A program made the position numbers and the translations under genes. Below the pieces are notes generated by a model. It saw only the letters and a list, made by a program, of their open reading frames with translations, did no database searches and had not been told where the DNA came from. A DNA stretch of 7,969 nucleotides from Anaerolineae bacterium (GTDB taxonomy: Bacteria; Chloroflexota; Anaerolineae; Aggregatilineales; Phototrophicaceae). Shown here in pieces: positions 1-5,855 of the stretch (position 1 is the stretch's first letter; each line of letters starts with the position of its first letter). The stretch lies in NCBI GenBank assembly GCA_028284565.1, contig JANQRM010000334.1:1-7969 (forward strand). The letters run 5' to 3'.

Positions 1-1
1 G

Positions 2-172
2 GCTTCGTGTTCGAGTCGAGTATTGGCGGATGACTTTTTCCAGACGGTGCATCAGACTGCCAAGCAAGCTGGCTCTCCACTGAGAGAAATCCAACGCACC
101 TATCACGCCATAGACCATCCGATTGGCTTTCCAGAAGGCGCGTATTTGAAGTGTCTGTTTGCGCGGGTTTAG
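2..172 (+). CDS. rlmI: RlmI-type class I SAM-dependent 23S rRNA (cytosine-C5) methyltransferase, C-terminal fragment
   Basis: This reading frame is open from the window edge to a TAG at 170-172 and gives 56 residues, so only the C-terminal end of the gene is present. The fragment starts ASCSSRVLADDFF and ends with the block HAIDHP followed by FPEGAYLK. The spacing of SCS, then ADHP/IDHP, then PEGxYLK matches the end of the COG1092 family, whose E. coli member RlmI methylates C1962 of 23S rRNA. The family has an N-terminal PUA domain and a Rossmann methyltransferase core; both would lie upstream of the window, so neither the SAM-binding motifs nor the catalytic Cys can be checked. The gene converges on the neighbouring hydrolase and their stop codons overlap, leaving no room for a terminator between them. 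I am confident of the family; the exact target base is inferred. Confidence 0.8.
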   Translation, partial: ASCSSRVLADDFFQTVHQTAKQAGSPLREIQRTYHAIDHPIGFPEGAYLKCLFARV

Positions 173-1002
173 GTGATGGGTTGCCAATAAAATTTCTTGT
201 AGTGCTGTTTGATATACCCTAGTGCTGGAAATTCAAAATGATAGGCTGTGACGAGGGCTTGATGTTCGATAGCGAGGTTGAGCAGTTTGTGACGTGAGGT
301 GACAGACTGCTCACGATTGACATCGCTATGATAGGTCCATTCAGGATGATAAATGTGAATGGGATGTACAAAGGTGTCTGCGAGATAGAGGAAATGCTCA
401 TCTTTTGACTGAATATGGACGGAGATGTGTCCGGCGGTGTGTCCGGGTGTGGCGAGGATGTGGACTCCCTTTGCGATTTCGCATTCAGTTGTGAGGAACT
501 CGAAGCAGTCCTGAATCCCCAAGAGGCAGGATTTGACGGTGGGGACATGGTGATTGTCCTCTGTGAGTTTGTCAGGGTGTGTCCATGTGTCCCATTCGGT
601 CTGTGAGATGATGTAGCGCGCATTGGGGAAGCGGGGGATGCCTTCTGCGGTGATGTTTCCACTGATGTGGTCGCTATGGGCGTGCGTGTTGATGACGATG
701 TCGATGTCGTTTACATCTACACCTACGGATGCGAGATTGGCAGACAAGAAGCCAAACTTCGGGTCATCGGTCTCCCCAACTCCGGTATCTATCAAGATTT
801 GGTGTTTTCCAGTGTCGAGATAGAGATGGTTGAATTGTGCGGGGATGGCATCGGCTTTGAGATTGTAGTTTGCTAGGGCTTGGGCGAGTTGCGATTCATC
901 CGCACCATAGAAGACGCGCTCGGCTTGATTGGTGAGTGCGCCATCATAGAAAATCCATGCGGTAAAGTCGCCAATGGTGAAGGAATAGGTTGTGTTAAGC
1001 AT
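169..1002 (-). CDS. Metallo-beta-lactamase-fold hydrolase, second of a tandem pair (copy A)
   Basis: This is a complete 277-residue protein with every metal ligand of the MBL fold: HAHSDH at residues 107-112, PGHTAGH with H188, bridging Asp in LADTF (D209), and the last His in YHFEFP (H255). There is no signal peptide, so it is probably cytoplasmic and binds two metal ions, usually zinc. The DTFVHP segment and the C-terminal HFEFPALG block resemble the methyl parathion hydrolase/OPHC2-like and lactonase branch of the superfamily rather than true beta-lactamases. The substrate cannot be read from sequence; lactones, organophosphate-like esters or other esters are all possible. Its ATG lies inside the end of the upstream paralogue (8-bp overlap, ATGCTTAA on the minus strand). 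It has only a weak purine-rich ribosome site (GGAAGTGG about 7 bases before the ATG), so translation is probably coupled to copy B. Its stop codon overlaps that of the convergent rlmI-type gene. Confidence 0.9.
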   Translation of the reverse strand: MLNTTYSFTIGDFTAWIFYDGALTNQAERVFYGADESQLAQALANYNLKADAIPAQFNHLYLDTGKHQILIDTGVGETDDPKFGFLSANLASVGVDVNDIDIVINTHAHSDHISGNITAEGIPRFPNARYIISQTEWDTWTHPDKLTEDNHHVPTVKSCLLGIQDCFEFLTTECEIAKGVHILATPGHTAGHISVHIQSKDEHFLYLADTFVHPIHIYHPEWTYHSDVNREQSVTSRHKLLNLAIEHQALVTAYHFEFPALGYIKQHYKKFYWQPIT

Positions 1003-1828
1003 GATTCAGCCACTTCCAGATGTAACCGTCGCCTGATGCTTCAATCTTGCCCATGCTGGGGAACGCAAAGTGATAGCTGAGGACCATCGCACCTTTTTCG
1101 ACTGCGAGTTTGCATAAATTACGACGAGTTTGTTGGGCTTGTTCGGGCTGGCGGTCAATCTTGAATTGGAGGTAGAAGTTGTGAATGAAGATGGGATGGA
1201 GAAAGGCATCTCCTGTATAGAGTAAAGTGTCTTCCTGCGATTCGATGAGGAAAGCGGTATGTCCGAAAGTGTGACCCTGTGCGGGTATTGCGGTGATACC
1301 GTTGACGAATTCGTTACTCATCTCAAAGAATTCAAGTTTAGATTGGATGGGCATGAGAGCTTGTTCTAAGAATGTCCTGCGCTCTGGCTCGTCTTGGGCG
1401 ATGTCATCACTCATCCAATAGTCCCATTCCTCTTGGAAGATGAGATGTCGTGAGTTGGGGAAGAGCAATGTTCCTGTCTCTTCATCGACCAATCCGCCGA
1501 AGTGGTCGGTGTGGGCGTGGGACAAAATCACCTTATCAAAGTCGTCGGGGGTTATATTGAGTGCTTTGAGATGCGCGTGAATCTTGCCGTCGCGGACTTC
1601 GCCCATCCCTGTGTCAATCAAAATGCATTCAGTGGGCGTGTTGACGATCAGGCAGGTGAAGGACATTTCGTTGTCTTCTGCTTCGATGAGACCATCTGCT
1701 ATGGCTTGGTCAATTGTATTGTCGGGGTTGCCTTCTAGGATTTGGGTCGCGGGTAAGAAGTCATCGCCATCTTGTAAGGCAATACACTCCAAGTCACCGA
1801 TCTTGAAGCGGAATATGCCCTCGGTCAT
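995..1828 (-). CDS. Metallo-beta-lactamase-fold hydrolase, first of a tandem pair (copy B)
   Basis: This complete protein is 277 residues, the same length as its downstream neighbour and clearly a paralogue: both share IGD near the N-terminus, ILIDTG at 69-74, FPN about 20 residues after the metal motif, EWD, and a C-terminal HxxFP block. The metal ligands are complete: HAHTDH at 104-109, H186 in QGHTFGH, D207 in TGDAF, H253 in SYHFAFP. The end, GDGYIWKW, resembles the GDGYRW ending common in OPHC2/methyl parathion hydrolase-like MBL proteins. No signal peptide is visible. The start is fixed by a strong ribosome site (TAGGAGG, 5 bases before the ATG). It lies 81 bp downstream of murJ on the same strand and may be read with it or from its own weak promoter. 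Substrate unknown; copies A and B differ around the second His motif (PGHTAGH against AQGHTFGH), so they may not do the same job. Confidence 0.92.
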   Translation of the reverse strand: MTEGIFRFKIGDLECIALQDGDDFLPATQILEGNPDNTIDQAIADGLIEAEDNEMSFTCLIVNTPTECILIDTGMGEVRDGKIHAHLKALNITPDDFDKVILSHAHTDHFGGLVDEETGTLLFPNSRHLIFQEEWDYWMSDDIAQDEPERRTFLEQALMPIQSKLEFFEMSNEFVNGITAIPAQGHTFGHTAFLIESQEDTLLYTGDAFLHPIFIHNFYLQFKIDRQPEQAQQTRRNLCKLAVEKGAMVLSYHFAFPSMGKIEASGDGYIWKWLNHA

Positions 1829-1833
1829 CGTAT

Positions 1834-1840
1834 CCTCCTA
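1834..1840 (-). promoter_or_regulatory. Strong Shine-Dalgarno site of the first MBL gene
   Basis: The minus strand reads TAGGAGG and then five bases before ATG at 1828. This is a full match to the 16S rRNA tail and the strongest ribosome site in the window. It fixes the start of copy B. Confidence 0.85.
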
Positions 1841-1857
1841 AGTGTCTTCACCGAATC

Positions 1858-1885
1858 AGCATACAACATCCGACGTGCGTTACAA
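1858..1885 (-). promoter_or_regulatory. Possible weak sigma70 promoter of the MBL gene pair
   Basis: On the minus strand TTGTAA (1885-1880) and TATGCT (1863-1858) are separated by 16 bp. Each matches the consensus at four of six positions. It would give a leader of about 20 bases before the strong ribosome site. The match is poor, and no convincing terminator separates murJ from this gene, so read-through from murJ is equally possible. Confidence 0.25.
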
Positions 1886-1909
1886 AATGATTTAGAAAAA
1901 TCGAAAGGG

Positions 1910-3532
1910 TTATCCGCGTATCCGTCGTAGGAGCATTCGGGGGACAGCTTTGGCCTCATCGAGTCCGAGAGCGATGCTCACACCAAAGAAGACGATACCG
2001 CCGATGAGACCACCGAGTATGGCAATGACGAGACCGCCATCTAAGACACTGACCAAACCCCATAGCACACCTCCCATCACGAGAGAGGCGATACCCGCTT
2101 TCCAAGTGCCGTTGATGATGTATGAGTCTTGGATGCCTTGGGTTTGTCCGTTTGCCCCGATGCGTCGGCGTATCAGCCACCAGAGGAAGAGGGCTTCGAT
2201 GAGGGTGGTGCTGGCATTGGCGAGTGCTAATCCGGCAAAGGAACCTTGTGCTAAATCGCCATCAATGCCAATAAATTGGATGAAGAGCAAGCTGAGGACG
2301 ATATTGGAGACCATCGCACCTATCCCAACAACGACGGGAGTCCATGTGTCTTCTAGGGCGTAAAAGGCGCGGGATAAGACTTCGAGGAGTGCGAATCCGG
2401 CGATGCCTGTGGCGTAGAAGGCTAATGCCCATGCGGTAGCTTGCGTGGCTTCGGGTTTCCATTCTCCCCGTTCAAAGACGCTGACGATGGGTTCGCCCAA
2501 GACAATGAAGAGGACGGTAGCGGGTAATGATAAAAACAAGACCCCACGCATGGCGGTGGCGAGTCGTTGCTTAAAGCCATCCCAATCGCGCTCGGCATAG
2601 AGAGCCGCAAGGGAGGGAAAGACTGCGGAGCCGATACTTTGCCCGATGATTCCTAAAGCGAAGAACATCAGGGTGAAGGCGTGATTGAGTGCGACGAGAC
2701 TGCCTTCGACCATGCCATCGGTAAGGATGATGTTGACGACAAAGTTGACCTGCACGACTGCCAAACCCAGTACACGGGGTCCCATCAGGCGGAGAATATC
2801 CAGCACACCCGGTACGCGCCAATCGAGCAAGAGACGTAAACGTGCGCGTAGTCGATAGAGTCCGGGTAGTTGGACGACGAGATGCAAGACAGCACTCAGA
2901 ATTGCACCATAAGCCAGTCCATAGACATTGTTCATGCCGACCTGTTCCACGCTTGAACCCGCAGGCAAGAGTGGCGCAATGACCAACGCACCAAACATGA
3001 TACCGATGTTGTTCATGCTGATGGCGATGGAGGGCAAGAGGAACATACCGTGAGACTGCAAGATGCCCATCACCAAGCCACTGATGCTGAAGATGAAAGG
3101 CGTGACCATCATCAGGCGAATCATGTCAATAATCAGGGATTGGAGTTCGGGTGAGGCATTGGGCTGTAATACATGAGTCACGAGCCATGGGGCAAGGAGG
3201 GAGACGAGTATGCCCAAAATCCCTGCGCCGAGTGCGGAGAGGGTCATGACTGCACTGGCTAGTCGCCATGCTTGGTCGGCTTTTTCATTGCGATATTTGG
3301 CGTAGATGGGAATAAAGGATGAGCCTAATGCCCCACCTGCGACAAGAACAAAGATGATTTCGGGGATGCGTTGAGCGACATAGAAGGCATCGAGTGCGTC
3401 ACTTGCTCCAAATTGTGCGGATAGGACAGCAATACGTACAAACCCCAAGACTCCGCTGGCGAGGAAGCCCAAGAGGACGATGAGGGCTTTTTGGGCAATC
3501 TGGGAGGTGGATAGGGCGTTGGATTGGGTCAT
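1910..3532 (-). CDS. murJ: MurJ/MviN-family lipid II flippase
   Basis: This is an integral membrane protein of 540 residues (E. coli MurJ is 511) with about 14 hydrophobic helices of the MOP/MviN fold, which moves lipid-linked peptidoglycan precursor across the inner membrane. The family signature is plain: VLGFVR at 28-33, FGA then LDAF at 41-50, RIP at 55-57, GGALGSSFIP at 66-75, and a second conserved block GSAVFPSLAALYAERD at 301-316. I chose the ATG at 3532. An in-frame ATG at 3652 would add 40 polar, Cys- and Arg-containing residues unlike any MurJ N-terminus, and that stretch is occupied by an inverted repeat. No clear ribosome site precedes 3532. By eye, D48, R55 and R33 match E. coli D39, K46 and R24, but the positions of E. 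coli R18, R52, E57 and R270 are G27, F61, G66 and T287. The family call is secure; flippase activity is inferred. Confidence 0.9.
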   Translation of the reverse strand: MTQSNALSTSQIAQKALIVLLGFLASGVLGFVRIAVLSAQFGASDALDAFYVAQRIPEIIFVLVAGGALGSSFIPIYAKYRNEKADQAWRLASAVMTLSALGAGILGILVSLLAPWLVTHVLQPNASPELQSLIIDMIRLMMVTPFIFSISGLVMGILQSHGMFLLPSIAISMNNIGIMFGALVIAPLLPAGSSVEQVGMNNVYGLAYGAILSAVLHLVVQLPGLYRLRARLRLLLDWRVPGVLDILRLMGPRVLGLAVVQVNFVVNIILTDGMVEGSLVALNHAFTLMFFALGIIGQSIGSAVFPSLAALYAERDWDGFKQRLATAMRGVLFLSLPATVLFIVLGEPIVSVFERGEWKPEATQATAWALAFYATGIAGFALLEVLSRAFYALEDTWTPVVVGIGAMVSNIVLSLLFIQFIGIDGDLAQGSFAGLALANASTTLIEALFLWWLIRRRIGANGQTQGIQDSYIINGTWKAGIASLVMGGVLWGLVSVLDGGLVIAILGGLIGGIVFFGVSIALGLDEAKAVPRMLLRRIRG

Positions 3533-3567
3533 GGATGTCTCGATTTTGAAAGCATGTTCGTTTTTAA

Positions 3568-3615
3568 GTAAGGGCGGTTCGCGCTTGCGTAGACACAAAA
3601 GACCACTGCCCCTAC
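3568..3615. repeat. 48-bp imperfect inverted repeat of GTAGGGGC type in the murJ leader
   Basis: On the minus strand the element begins GTAGGGGC (3615-3608) and ends GCCCTTAC (3575-3568). The two 8-bp ends pair over seven Watson-Crick positions plus one G-U in RNA. Inside, GGTTCGCGC followed by TTGCG forms a small secondary hairpin. From memory, similar GTAGGGGC...GCCCTTAC palindromic elements are scattered between genes in Chloroflexota and cyanobacteria, so this is probably a dispersed repeat and not coding. It lies between the rplI promoter and the murJ start and would be in the murJ 5' leader. Confidence 0.55.
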
Positions 3616-3666
3616 AATACCAATTTACAGTGCGTATTCTATAAAGGCTCATACCATTTTTCCCAC

Positions 3667-3695
3667 TTGGCAGGTGGGGGGTGGCTCATTATAAT
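3667..3695 (+). promoter_or_regulatory. Near-consensus sigma70 promoter of rplI
   Basis: TTGGCA at 3667-3672 (five of six) is followed by 17 bp and a perfect TATAAT at 3690-3695. Transcription should start near 3702, giving a leader of about 70 bases before the rplI ATG at 3772. It is by far the best promoter in the window, as expected for a ribosomal protein gene. Confidence 0.8.
3688..3693 (-). promoter_or_regulatory. Possible mirrored -10 element toward murJ
   Basis: The rplI -10 sits inside the palindrome ATTATAAT (3688-3695), so the minus strand also reads TATAAT at 3693-3688. I find no good -35 at 16-18 bp for this direction. Divergent transcription from symmetric -10 elements is known in bacteria; here it would give murJ a leader of about 150 bases carrying the inverted repeat. 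Confidence 0.3.
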
Positions 3696-3757
3696 AGCTG
3701 AGTTTCGTCAATAACCAGTCAACAATCTGACCGCCCCGCTTGTGGGCGACTGTTTTG

Positions 3758-3763
3758 TAAGGA
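3758..3763 (+). promoter_or_regulatory. Ribosome binding site deciding the rplI start
   Basis: TAAGGA lies 8 bases before the ATG at 3772. The alternative in-frame GTG at 3742 has no such site and would add ten residues ahead of the conserved bL9 N-terminus, so 3772 is the start. Confidence 0.8.
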
Positions 3764-3771
3764 CAAATCTC

Positions 3772-4407
3772 ATGCAAGTTATTTTACTCCAAGACCTCTA
3801 TAAGCACGGCGTAGCAGGCGAAGTCGTCAAAGTTGCCGATGGATTCGCTCGGAACTACCTCATCCCCAATAAGATGGCGGTTCGTGCTAGCGATAGTGCC
3901 TTACGGCAAACGGAAAATATCCGCAAAAATGCCGAAGCTCGTCGCGCCCAATATGAAAATCGACTCAATGAACTGGGTCGCCAGATTGATGGTGTCGAGT
4001 TGGTGTTTGGTCGCCTCGCGGCAGTAACAGGTAAACTCTTCGGTTCTGTGACTACCCAAGAGATTGCGGATGCTCTTATGGAAGAAACGGGCGTGGATAT
4101 TAACCGTCGTCGGATTAGCCAGCGTGGGATTCGTGAAATCGGTCTCCATGAAGTGCCAGTTCGCCTTGGGACAGATGTTTCACCTGTGCTACAAGTCATT
4201 GTTGTGCGTCAAGAAGACCTAGCGGACTTCCTCGCAGCGCGTGAAGCAGGCGAAGAAGTTGAAATCGAGGAAGCAAGTGCAAGTGCAGAGGATGCCGAAG
4301 TCGAAGCTGGAGACATAGAAACTGAAGTTATTCCTGATTCAGCCGTCGAGGAAGCTGTCGAACTCGCGGATAGCGTAGAAGAGGTAGTTGAAGACGACGA
4401 AGCCTAG
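3772..4407 (+). CDS. rplI: 50S ribosomal protein bL9 with a long acidic C-terminal tail
   Basis: This encodes a 211-residue bL9. Residues 1-40 carry the N-terminal rRNA-binding domain: MQVILLQDL, GxxGEVVKVADGFARNYLIP, with the Gly, Arg-Asn and Pro positions typical of the family. A charged connecting helix runs from about 41 to 75, and the C-terminal domain from about 76 to 150 includes GKLFGSVTTQEIADAL. bL9 is usually near 150 residues; here about 50 more follow. From 161 to 211 there are 23 Asp/Glu and no Lys or Arg, so the tail is strongly acidic and probably disordered. bL9 binds 23S rRNA near the L1 stalk and helps keep the reading frame. The gene has its own strong promoter and is followed by an intrinsic terminator, so it is probably monocistronic or only partly read into rodZ. 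Confidence 0.96.
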   Translation: MQVILLQDLYKHGVAGEVVKVADGFARNYLIPNKMAVRASDSALRQTENIRKNAEARRAQYENRLNELGRQIDGVELVFGRLAAVTGKLFGSVTTQEIADALMEETGVDINRRRISQRGIREIGLHEVPVRLGTDVSPVLQVIVVRQEDLADFLAAREAGEEVEIEEASASAEDAEVEAGDIETEVIPDSAVEEAVELADSVEEVVEDDEA

Positions 4408-4457
4408 GCGCGTTGTCTCCATTCGATTCTGACCAGTACAATTTTAGACGTTTTGAT

Positions 4458-4483
4458 AGGGCGTACTGCGGTACGTCCTTTTT
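4458..4483 (+). terminator. Intrinsic terminator after rplI
   Basis: GGGCGTAC (4459-4466) pairs with GTACGTCC (4471-4478) as an 8-bp stem with one G-U pair around a TGCG loop, followed directly by TTTTT. It lies 50 bases after the rplI stop codon. It should end rplI transcripts, so rodZ needs its own promoter or partial read-through; I see no good promoter between here and 4514. Confidence 0.88.
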
Positions 4484-4513
4484 GTCAGGTATAGGGTAAG
4501 GCTTTGTGACGCG

Positions 4514-5746
4514 ATGGACTCGCTGGCACTGGGAAGTTATCTACGCGAAACCCGCGAATCCAAAGAGATATTGCTAGCCGATGTGGTGAATGCTCTGCAC
4601 ATTCGTCAGCGTATCCTCGAATCGTTTGAGCAAGGTAATTTCCAGATTTCTGGCGCATCTGATTTGCAGATACGCGGTTTCCTCCGCAATTATGCAACCT
4701 ATCTTGACCTCGAAGCCGAGCGTGTGTTGCAATATTATCTCAAGGCACAAGAGAACGACGCGCGCAAATCTCGCCGACGTGGACGACGCAAATCCACCGA
4801 TGAGATTCCAGTTGCACCCAAACGCATTACAGATACCCAACCCAAATTGCCGACAGTCACACTGAATGAACCGCGTCCAAGTCGCTTGCGTCCTATCTTG
4901 ACGACTTTGACGATGCTCTTGGTGGGATTGGCTTCGCTAGCGGTGATTGTCTTCGTCACCGTGGAACTTTTACAAACGCCAGAAGGTGGCAGTGTTGCCA
5001 GTGATTTTAATACCAACAATCTGAGCTTTATCCCGTCGCCAACACGGACCCCAACCATTACACCCACTGACATCCTGCCGACGGCTACGGAGTCGCGTCC
5101 GGTAACCGCGTATACAGGGCAAGGGGTGTTGGTGAATGTGTTGATGGAACAGCGTGGATGGATACGGATTGCGACAGATGGAGTCGAGCAATTCGCTGGA
5201 ATCGCTACGCCGGGGATGCTGATGGAGTATCGTGCGAATACAACTATTGAAGTGACCTCTGGGAATGCTCAAGCCTTGAATGTGATTTATAACGGGGAGC
5301 AACAGCGCAGTTTTGGGGGACGTGGGCAACAGGTGGATATTGTCTTTGGGATTGAGGGCTTTGATGTGAGTACGGGACCCGGCTTTGAGCCAACGCCTGT
5401 CTTGAGTGCAACGCCTGTTCCGACATTTGAAGACGACATCGCCGCGACATTGCTAGCAGAACAAACGCCATCGAATACACCGGGACCGAGTCCGACACCG
5501 ACAGACACCCCCACTGCTACCGATACGCCGACGATTACCTTGACACCGAGTATCACGCCTACCCCATCGAATACGCCGACGGCATCCAACACGCCAACCG
5601 CAACGCTGACTCCGAGCGACACCTTTACGCCCAGTCCGTCGCCAACGATCACCGATACACCGACGATTACACCCACACCGTCGGAAACGGCAATTTTGCC
5701 TCCGCGTGTGACACCAGCAGATGCGACACCGACGAAAGTTGGTTAG
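4514..5746 (+). CDS. rodZ: RodZ-like transmembrane protein: HTH, membrane helix, DUF4115-like domain, Thr-Pro-rich tail
   Basis: The 410-residue protein has the RodZ domain order. Residues 4-75 form the Xre-like helix-turn-helix (HTH_25) with the RodZ pattern LGSYLRETRE, LHIRQRILESFEQGNF, and GFLRNYATYLDL; in RodZ this cytoplasmic domain binds MreB rather than DNA. A very basic stretch follows (84-93), then a single membrane helix at about 127-151. Outside the membrane are a short Thr-Pro linker (174-192), a beta-rich segment resembling DUF4115 (about 203-283: VLVNVLMEQRGWIRIATDG, then GxxxEYRA) and a low-complexity Ser/Thr/Pro tail (about 317-392). E. coli RodZ is 337 residues; the tail explains the extra length. 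It may span the wall or be O-glycosylated, which is inference. No strong ribosome site is seen (AAGG about 12 bases before the ATG). MreB is not in the window. Confidence 0.85.
   Translation: MDSLALGSYLRETRESKEILLADVVNALHIRQRILESFEQGNFQISGASDLQIRGFLRNYATYLDLEAERVLQYYLKAQENDARKSRRRGRRKSTDEIPVAPKRITDTQPKLPTVTLNEPRPSRLRPILTTLTMLLVGLASLAVIVFVTVELLQTPEGGSVASDFNTNNLSFIPSPTRTPTITPTDILPTATESRPVTAYTGQGVLVNVLMEQRGWIRIATDGVEQFAGIATPGMLMEYRANTTIEVTSGNAQALNVIYNGEQQRSFGGRGQQVDIVFGIEGFDVSTGPGFEPTPVLSATPVPTFEDDIAATLLAEQTPSNTPGPSPTPTDTPTATDTPTITLTPSITPTPSNTPTASNTPTATLTPSDTFTPSPSPTITDTPTITPTPSETAILPPRVTPADATPTKVG
5462..5689 (+). repeat. Thr-Pro-coding low-complexity repeat inside rodZ
   Basis: This stretch codes for alternating Thr/Ser-Pro units broken by Asp, Asn and Ala. 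Some units are close DNA copies: CCGATAC(G/A)CCGACGATTAC occurs at 5520-5538 and again at 5652-5670. It probably grew by slippage or unequal recombination and is likely to vary in length between strains. The minus-strand shadow codes for a Gly-Val repeat that is not a gene. Confidence 0.75.
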
Positions 5747-5750
5747 GAAA

Positions 5751-5782
5751 TTAGCATTTCAGCAAATCAGCTTGTCAGCAAT
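5751..5782 (+). repeat. Degenerate 8-bp tandem repeat (TYAGCNNN x4)
   Basis: Four consecutive 8-mers follow the rodZ stop: TTAGCATT, TCAGCAAA, TCAGCTTG, TCAGCAAT. The AGC core recurs with exact 8-base spacing. A related two-unit run (AGCAAGTC, AGCGAATA) lies just after rimO at 7319-7334. No function can be read from it. Confidence 0.5.
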
Positions 5783-5816
5783 CTATTGAGTGTGATTATT
5801 GATTAAAATTGTGCTA

Positions 5817-5851
5817 CTAATAACTAACAACCATTAACCAACGACTAGAGA
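5817..5851 (+). repeat. Degenerate 7-bp tandem repeat in the rimO leader
   Basis: Heptamers CTAATAA, CTAACAA, CCATTAA, CCAACGA and CTAGAGA run back to back up to four bases before the rimO ATG. The plus strand has no G from 5814 to 5842, so a transcript would be largely unstructured here. It resembles in style the short tandem heptamer repeats of cyanobacteria. The rest of the 109-bp gap (5747-5855) is AT-rich; TTGTCA at 5772 with GATTAT 16 bp later is a possible but poor promoter. Confidence 0.45.
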
Positions 5852-5855
5852 AATT

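Noticed and set aside
1885..1909. Terminator after murJ
   Set aside because: The only stem (GATTT/AAATC around TTCT on the minus strand) is five AT-rich pairs without a proper T-run, too weak to call.
1950..2363. Plus-strand 137-codon frame opposite murJ
   Set aside because: Met/Pro/Arg-rich shadow composition, no ribosome site, and the opposite strand codes for conserved membrane helices.
3533..3652. 40-residue N-terminal extension of MurJ starting at ATG 3652
   Set aside because: It is polar, contains Cys and many Arg, does not look like a MurJ N-terminus and overlaps the 48-bp inverted repeat; the family-like start is at 3532.
3855..4199. Minus-strand 114-codon frame opposite rplI
   Set aside because: No recognisable domain, and it lies fully opposite a conserved ribosomal protein gene.
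5287..5676. Minus-strand 129-codon frame coding for a Gly-Val repeat
   Set aside because: It is the antisense shadow of the Thr-Pro repeat in rodZ; the regular pattern comes from the sense-strand codon repeat.
5462..5689. CRISPR-like or minisatellite array
   Set aside because: The repeat is coding, irregular in spacing and has no spacer structure; it is a Thr-Pro low-complexity tail.
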